DNA from: JAFAGX01 sp035624215
Lineage (GTDB): Bacteria > Acidobacteriota > Terriglobia > Terriglobales > Acidobacteriaceae
DNA length: 64,000 nucleotides
Assembly: GCA_035624215.1 (NCBI GenBank)
Contig: DASPRY010000026.1
Coordinates: 18,784-82,783, forward strand
Direction: 5' to 3'
The position numbers and the translations under genes are program-made. This document shows positions 60,948 through 64,000 of the stretch, piece by piece; the first letter of the stretch is position 1; each line of letters opens with the position of its first letter. The notes under the pieces are model-generated. The model saw only the letters and a list, made by a program, of their open reading frames with translations. It made no database searches and was not told the DNA's origin.

Positions 60948-61415
60948 ATGAAACTTCTAGTTGTTCTAGGCTCGGTGTTGCTCAATGCGTTGCTCATTGC
61001 GCAAAGTACTAACCAACCGCAGGCCGAAAACTACTCCGGAATGTATACATTCCTGCAAGACGGCGAATTTGTGCAAATTACCGTAGAAGAGGCAGGCCGT
61101 GTGACCGGTTTCATTTCGCGGTACGGGGATGGCGAGAGCGATCGCGGTATATTTCTCGACCAGTTCTTCAAAGATGGAAAACTCGAAGGTCAGAGACTAA
61201 CTTTCAGCACGAAAACTGTGCATGGCGTATGGTTCGATTTCAAGGGCGCCCTCGATCGTGGGCCGGGAAAAACTCCCAATGATGAGGGATATCACGTTCT
61301 CAAGGGAACATTGACCGAATTCCGCACCGATGCGAACAAAAACATATCTTCGAAGGCGCGCGAAGTGATTTTCAAATCTTTTCCGGAAAATATGGAACCG
61401 GACAAGGAGAATTAA
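60948..61415 (+). CDS. exported protein of unknown function
   Basis: 155 residues, starting at the ATG at 60948. Residues 1-20 are a signal peptide (LLVVLGSVLLNALLIAQS). The mature part is mainly beta: GMYTFLQDGEFVQITVEE, GRVTGFISRYGDGESDRG, and LTFSTKTVHGVWFDFKG. This looks like a lipocalin-like or beta-barrel domain, but no family was recognised. It is divergent from the TonB gene. Confidence 0.7.
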   Translation: MKLLVVLGSVLLNALLIAQSTNQPQAENYSGMYTFLQDGEFVQITVEEAGRVTGFISRYGDGESDRGIFLDQFFKDGKLEGQRLTFSTKTVHGVWFDFKGALDRGPGKTPNDEGYHVLKGTLTEFRTDANKNISSKAREVIFKSFPENMEPDKEN

Positions 61416-61738
61416 CCTGCCATCCTTATCCGGCATTCCGCGCCACATTTTTTACGCCAACCCGGGTAGTGGGCTGTTTGTGGGATTCAAGACAGCTCAC
61501 TACCGCAAAACCGCATCTCATTGACACGGTTTGTGACGAGGTGTACGGTGGCCGGAACGCAAACACGACTCGGTAATTGGAGCCCGACCGGAGACCCACC
61601 CAGTTTTGGCGACTCTCCGGCTCCGGGTGTTTGCAAACTGAGTCGCATTGCAATTGCTCCGATGCAGGCAGCCAAAACAATCGACACTCGATGCTGCGCC
61701 ACTTAAGCGTGACACACCTTGAGAACAAGGAGCCATAG
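61416..61738. other. 323-base gap with a stem-loop; no gene recognised
   Basis: Small open frames here have no ribosome site or family. CCGGAGA (61588-61594) and TCTCCGG (61614-61620) can pair over a 19-base loop, and an imperfect AGTGGGCTG/CAGCTCACT pair lies near 61460-61500. The ribosome site AAGGAG of the next gene is at 61728-61733. Confidence 0.5.
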
Positions 61739-62125
61739 ATGGCGCGAAGACCCAAGGTTCTAGCCGCTGCCGCACTCTGGGGAGCGTGCGCGTGGTTCGT
61801 GAGTCTCGATGTGGACTTTCTGGTAACGAATCTCCGCAATGCGCCTCATTGGCTGCTGCAGGGATCTCGTGCCTTGTTCATGGGAATTAGCGTTGCCGTC
61901 GGGTATGCGATCTTGCGGAAATACTTGATCGAAATACAGACCCGTAACAAGAAATACGCTGAGATTCGTGCCCAAATTCGCAGACTTCTTGCCGATTTGC
62001 TCACGGTTCCCGATGAAGAATTGATCCGCCAACTTCACCGCACGATCCAGCGTATCGAACAACTGCTCAAGCGCTACGACCCACAAGGCACAGGCGTGAG
62101 AGAAGATCGGCCGAAGGTTGCATGA
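61739..62125 (+). CDS. small membrane protein of unknown function
   Basis: 128 residues with an AAGGAG site before the ATG. Two hydrophobic segments (residues 6-22 and 38-58) are followed by a long charged coiled-coil-like tail (YAEIRAQIRRLLADLL, LIRQLHRTIQRIEQLLKRY). No family recognised. The arrangement suggests a membrane-anchored helical protein facing the cytosol. Confidence 0.7.
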   Translation: MARRPKVLAAAALWGACAWFVSLDVDFLVTNLRNAPHWLLQGSRALFMGISVAVGYAILRKYLIEIQTRNKKYAEIRAQIRRLLADLLTVPDEELIRQLHRTIQRIEQLLKRYDPQGTGVREDRPKVA

Positions 62126-62442
62126 ATCGCCGTGGAGATGCAAGGGCGGACAGTGCCCATATTGCCGGAATCCAACGGGCCCAGCACTTGGAAGAGCACG
62201 GCACACCAGTTCGGACGGATAAGAGAGACGGGCTCGCCAATGCCAATCCCGGTGCCGAGTTCAAGGCAGATGTTTTCTTCCCCCTGTAAGTAGCTGTCGA
62301 CGGAACTCGGAGGCACCTAAGGCGAAGGCGTTGCCACGCTTCCTCCACCTAGGAGACCAACACCGAACTTGAATACGGCGGCCTGAGCCTTCAGTACGCA
62401 AGAAAATCCCGGGATGAACCCCATGCAGCTTCGAGCAACTGT
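62126..62442. other. 317-base convergent gap; nothing recognised
   Basis: The region lies between the ends of a plus-strand and a minus-strand gene. Short overlapping frames on the minus strand have no start signal or family. No clear terminator with T-run was seen. Confidence 0.4.
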
Positions 62443-63441
62443 TCAAACAGATGGATCATGGCTCACAGCCCGGCTTTTGTTAGGTTCAGATCCCACTACC
62501 CAACCTGCATCCCCACTAAAGCCGCGAGGAACAGAGTGGATCGGCCCGGTGCTTTCGGGTTGCTTCTCCGTACACGATCCTACCGAGCGCAGAAAAACGG
62601 GCATTTCGTGGTGAACCCTCCGCCGTGCCTTTTCCGCCTTCCGTTCGAAATATTCTCTCTCCACTTCCTCGCGCATGAGCGCAGCATACTGCATGATTTC
62701 GTCAAGACGCTCCTGCGGCTTTGGCTGTTTCAGGATTTCTTGGTAAGCCACGTGCGATTTTTCTGCCGATCTCGGCTTTGGCGGTTCACCGTAAAGCCCC
62801 TCGGGAACAAAAGGTACCGAGCACTTTTGCTCGCGGCTGCGGGCCACGGCAAGGTTGCCCTGCATTCTCTCCATGATGTCGCCGGAGAACTGGTCGCGGA
62901 GAATCAAATGGAAAGGCACAAGCGTGTGTTCCCGATACGCAGCCGGAATCGGCCGAAGGCCTGTAGCCAAAACACAGCCATAAATGATTCTCTCAGGTGG
63001 AAATGCTTCAGCATTTTCGATACGAGGATTCAGAATTTCCTCCCCCCAATACTGTTGCCCACCAAAGTCAATCACGGCCTTAAAGTCAACCACGGATTTG
63101 AAGCCAACCCCTTTTTTCTTTCTGGGCTCAAAGGTCGCGAGCACAATACCAGAATCCCAGGGGACCTCGAGGTCGAACTCAGGATAGGTGAGTGCAGACT
63201 GCCGGGCGCATATTTGTAAATACACCGAATAACACGCCTGACCACCAGGCCCGTTCCAAGCCAAGCAATCGCAAGGCGGAGGGAGCATGATGTCGAAAGA
63301 ACAACAGTTCTCCCGCCACTCTTTGGGAATGACGATGTCGACTCCGCTCGCCAGTAATTCTTCTGCCCGACGTAGACGCTCCACGCGCTCCGATTGAGTC
63401 AAACGACGTTTTGTGTATGGCACTTTTTCCTCCACGGGCAC
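62443..63441 (-). CDS. protein of unknown function
   Basis: 332 residues, no signal peptide or membrane helix. The N-terminus is basic and helical (KRRLTQSERVERLRRAEELL). The middle has several cysteines (ENCCSF, PPCDCLAW, GQACYSVY, QICARQ) and beta-rich text with two similar strands, FKSVVDF and FKAVIDF. The C-terminal third is charged helix (MREEVEREYFERKAEKARRR). No family was recognised. It is followed downstream by nothing obvious and preceded by another unknown gene on the same strand. Confidence 0.6.
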   Translation of the reverse strand: MPVEEKVPYTKRRLTQSERVERLRRAEELLASGVDIVIPKEWRENCCSFDIMLPPPCDCLAWNGPGGQACYSVYLQICARQSALTYPEFDLEVPWDSGIVLATFEPRKKKGVGFKSVVDFKAVIDFGGQQYWGEEILNPRIENAEAFPPERIIYGCVLATGLRPIPAAYREHTLVPFHLILRDQFSGDIMERMQGNLAVARSREQKCSVPFVPEGLYGEPPKPRSAEKSHVAYQEILKQPKPQERLDEIMQYAALMREEVEREYFERKAEKARRRVHHEMPVFLRSVGSCTEKQPESTGPIHSVPRGFSGDAGWVVGSEPNKSRAVSHDPSV

Positions 63442-63485
63442 TGCACGCGCCCGGATTCGCTAGCTCCTGCTTTCATTCCAAAATT

Positions 63486-63557
63486 CCTGCACAACCTTCA
63501 CAACCTGCCCATCATTGACATCCTTCACATCCTGCACATCATTCACGTCCTGCAGAT
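63486..63557. repeat. eight copies of a 9-bp tandem repeat
   Basis: Units from 63486 to 63557 read as variants of CCTTCACAT or CCTGCACAT (eight consecutive 9-base units, each differing at one to four positions). On the minus strand in one frame they encode DVND/DVQD/DVKD. The block overlaps the last 19 bases of the gene at 63539-63985. Confidence 0.8.
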
Positions 63558-63985
63558 TCATCGCCGGGCAGCTCCGCGCAATCTGGACAACTGGCCACTT
63601 TCTGGCACACTTTGAACTTACGCGCCAACTCGTGGATGCGGAGGCTTGTGGCACGATCGAGCACCAGAACCATGCCGAAATTTCTTTTGGCCGTGGCGAA
63701 TTCAAGGCCTTGCAAGAGCCGGCCGATTTCCTCGGGCGTGTAGCGGCGAATTTCGCCGCGCGAGCTCAGGAGGTCGTTGATCCCCTCAGTAAGAACGCTC
63801 ACACCGATTTCTTTCTCTTCCCCGTGCAGCGGCGGCCACACCACCTCCACGAACCCGCCACGCGGATCCCAACACTGCCGAGCCACCGCATTCTGTTCCA
63901 GCAACTGAAGCCGCGGTGCCCACTGCTGTTCCAGGTCTGCATCGTTCCCAGTGCAGGATTGAAATATGCTTCCTAGTCCGCTCAT
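63539..63985 (-). CDS. protein of unknown function
   Basis: 148 residues with no signal peptide or membrane helix. Recognisable pieces are WAPRLQLLEQNAVARQCWDP, GVSVLTEGINDLLSSRGEIRRY and the C-terminal KVCQKVASCPDCAELPGDE with three cysteines that may form a zinc-binding knot. No family was recognised. It is next to the unknown 332-residue gene on the same strand, and may form a pair. The 9-bp repeat block overlaps its 3' end. Confidence 0.55.
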   Translation of the reverse strand: MSGLGSIFQSCTGNDADLEQQWAPRLQLLEQNAVARQCWDPRGGFVEVVWPPLHGEEKEIGVSVLTEGINDLLSSRGEIRRYTPEEIGRLLQGLEFATAKRNFGMVLVLDRATSLRIHELARKFKVCQKVASCPDCAELPGDESAGRE

Positions 63986-64000
63986 CGCCGATGCTAGATT

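Noticed and set aside
63486..63557. CRISPR array
   Set aside because: Units are 9 bases with no spacers, so this is a tandem repeat, not a CRISPR.

Overview
The window looks like a chromosomal segment of a soil-type Acidobacteriota (Terriglobia or Koribacter-like) genome. This is inferred from moderately high GC, frequent GTG/TTG starts, stop-start overlaps of the ATGA, GTGA and TGATG type, a DUF2911-TPR protein, LptE and TonB (a Gram-negative envelope), a menaquinol-type cytochrome bc complex with a multiheme cytochrome, and many short GC-rich intergenic palindromes. No rRNA, tRNA, CRISPR array, transposase or phage gene was recognised.

Layout. 0-2.7 kb: two glycosyltransferase-39-like membrane proteins and a small exported protein. 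2.7-15.2 kb: one long minus-strand run of 13 tightly spaced or overlapping genes. In transcription order these are a degenerate-HAD/fatty-acyl reductase fusion, a second thioester-reductase-like SDR, a polysaccharide pyruvyl transferase, an ABM-fold protein, an acyl-AMP ligase, an enoyl-CoA hydratase, an acyl carrier protein, a second acyl-AMP ligase, a lipid kinase, a thioredoxin-like protein, a VKOR protein and an esterase. It reads like a dedicated acyl-chain activation, carriage, modification and reduction pathway feeding an unusual lipid. 15.3-17.5 kb: an exported MBL-fold hydrolase and hemH. 17.6-25 kb: a respiratory operon with a Rieske protein carrying a duplicated N-terminal motif, b6-like cytochrome b, subunit IV, an octaheme c-type cytochrome and a cupredoxin-like lipoprotein. 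25-29.4 kb: ctaA (probable CTG start), an epimerase, an ABC-2 exporter and DUF420.

29.4-36.6 kb: a minus-strand trio of a radical SAM protein with extra cysteines, a 2-hydroxyacyl-CoA-dehydratase/PlsR-like protein, and a very large double-activase/PlsA-like protein. By analogy with the bacterial plasmalogen (PlsA/PlsR) and glycerol-ester-reductase systems and with radical SAM tail-to-tail lipid coupling, this trio is my best candidate for making ether and/or membrane-spanning (iso-diabolic) lipids, which are hallmarks of Acidobacteriota. 36.7-47.8 kb: an HtrA-type protease, hemerythrin and HAD genes, a hydroxyacyl-CoA dehydrogenase, DUF2911, a MidA-like methyltransferase, a DMT exporter, fumC and ypdA.

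47.9-58.3 kb: hemW, a DUF962 protein, an acyl-CoA dehydrogenase, meaB and mce (propionyl/methylmalonyl-CoA metabolism), tsaB and rimI, a DUF465 protein with a clear terminator, then an overlapping operon psd-pssA-usg-lptE-holA (phospholipid and envelope synthesis). 58.3-64 kb: an arylamine N-acetyltransferase broken by one base, a TonB protein, and several unrecognised proteins with an AT-poor 9-bp tandem repeat. Lipid synthesis, ether/spanning-lipid chemistry and the quinol-oxidising chain dominate the window.
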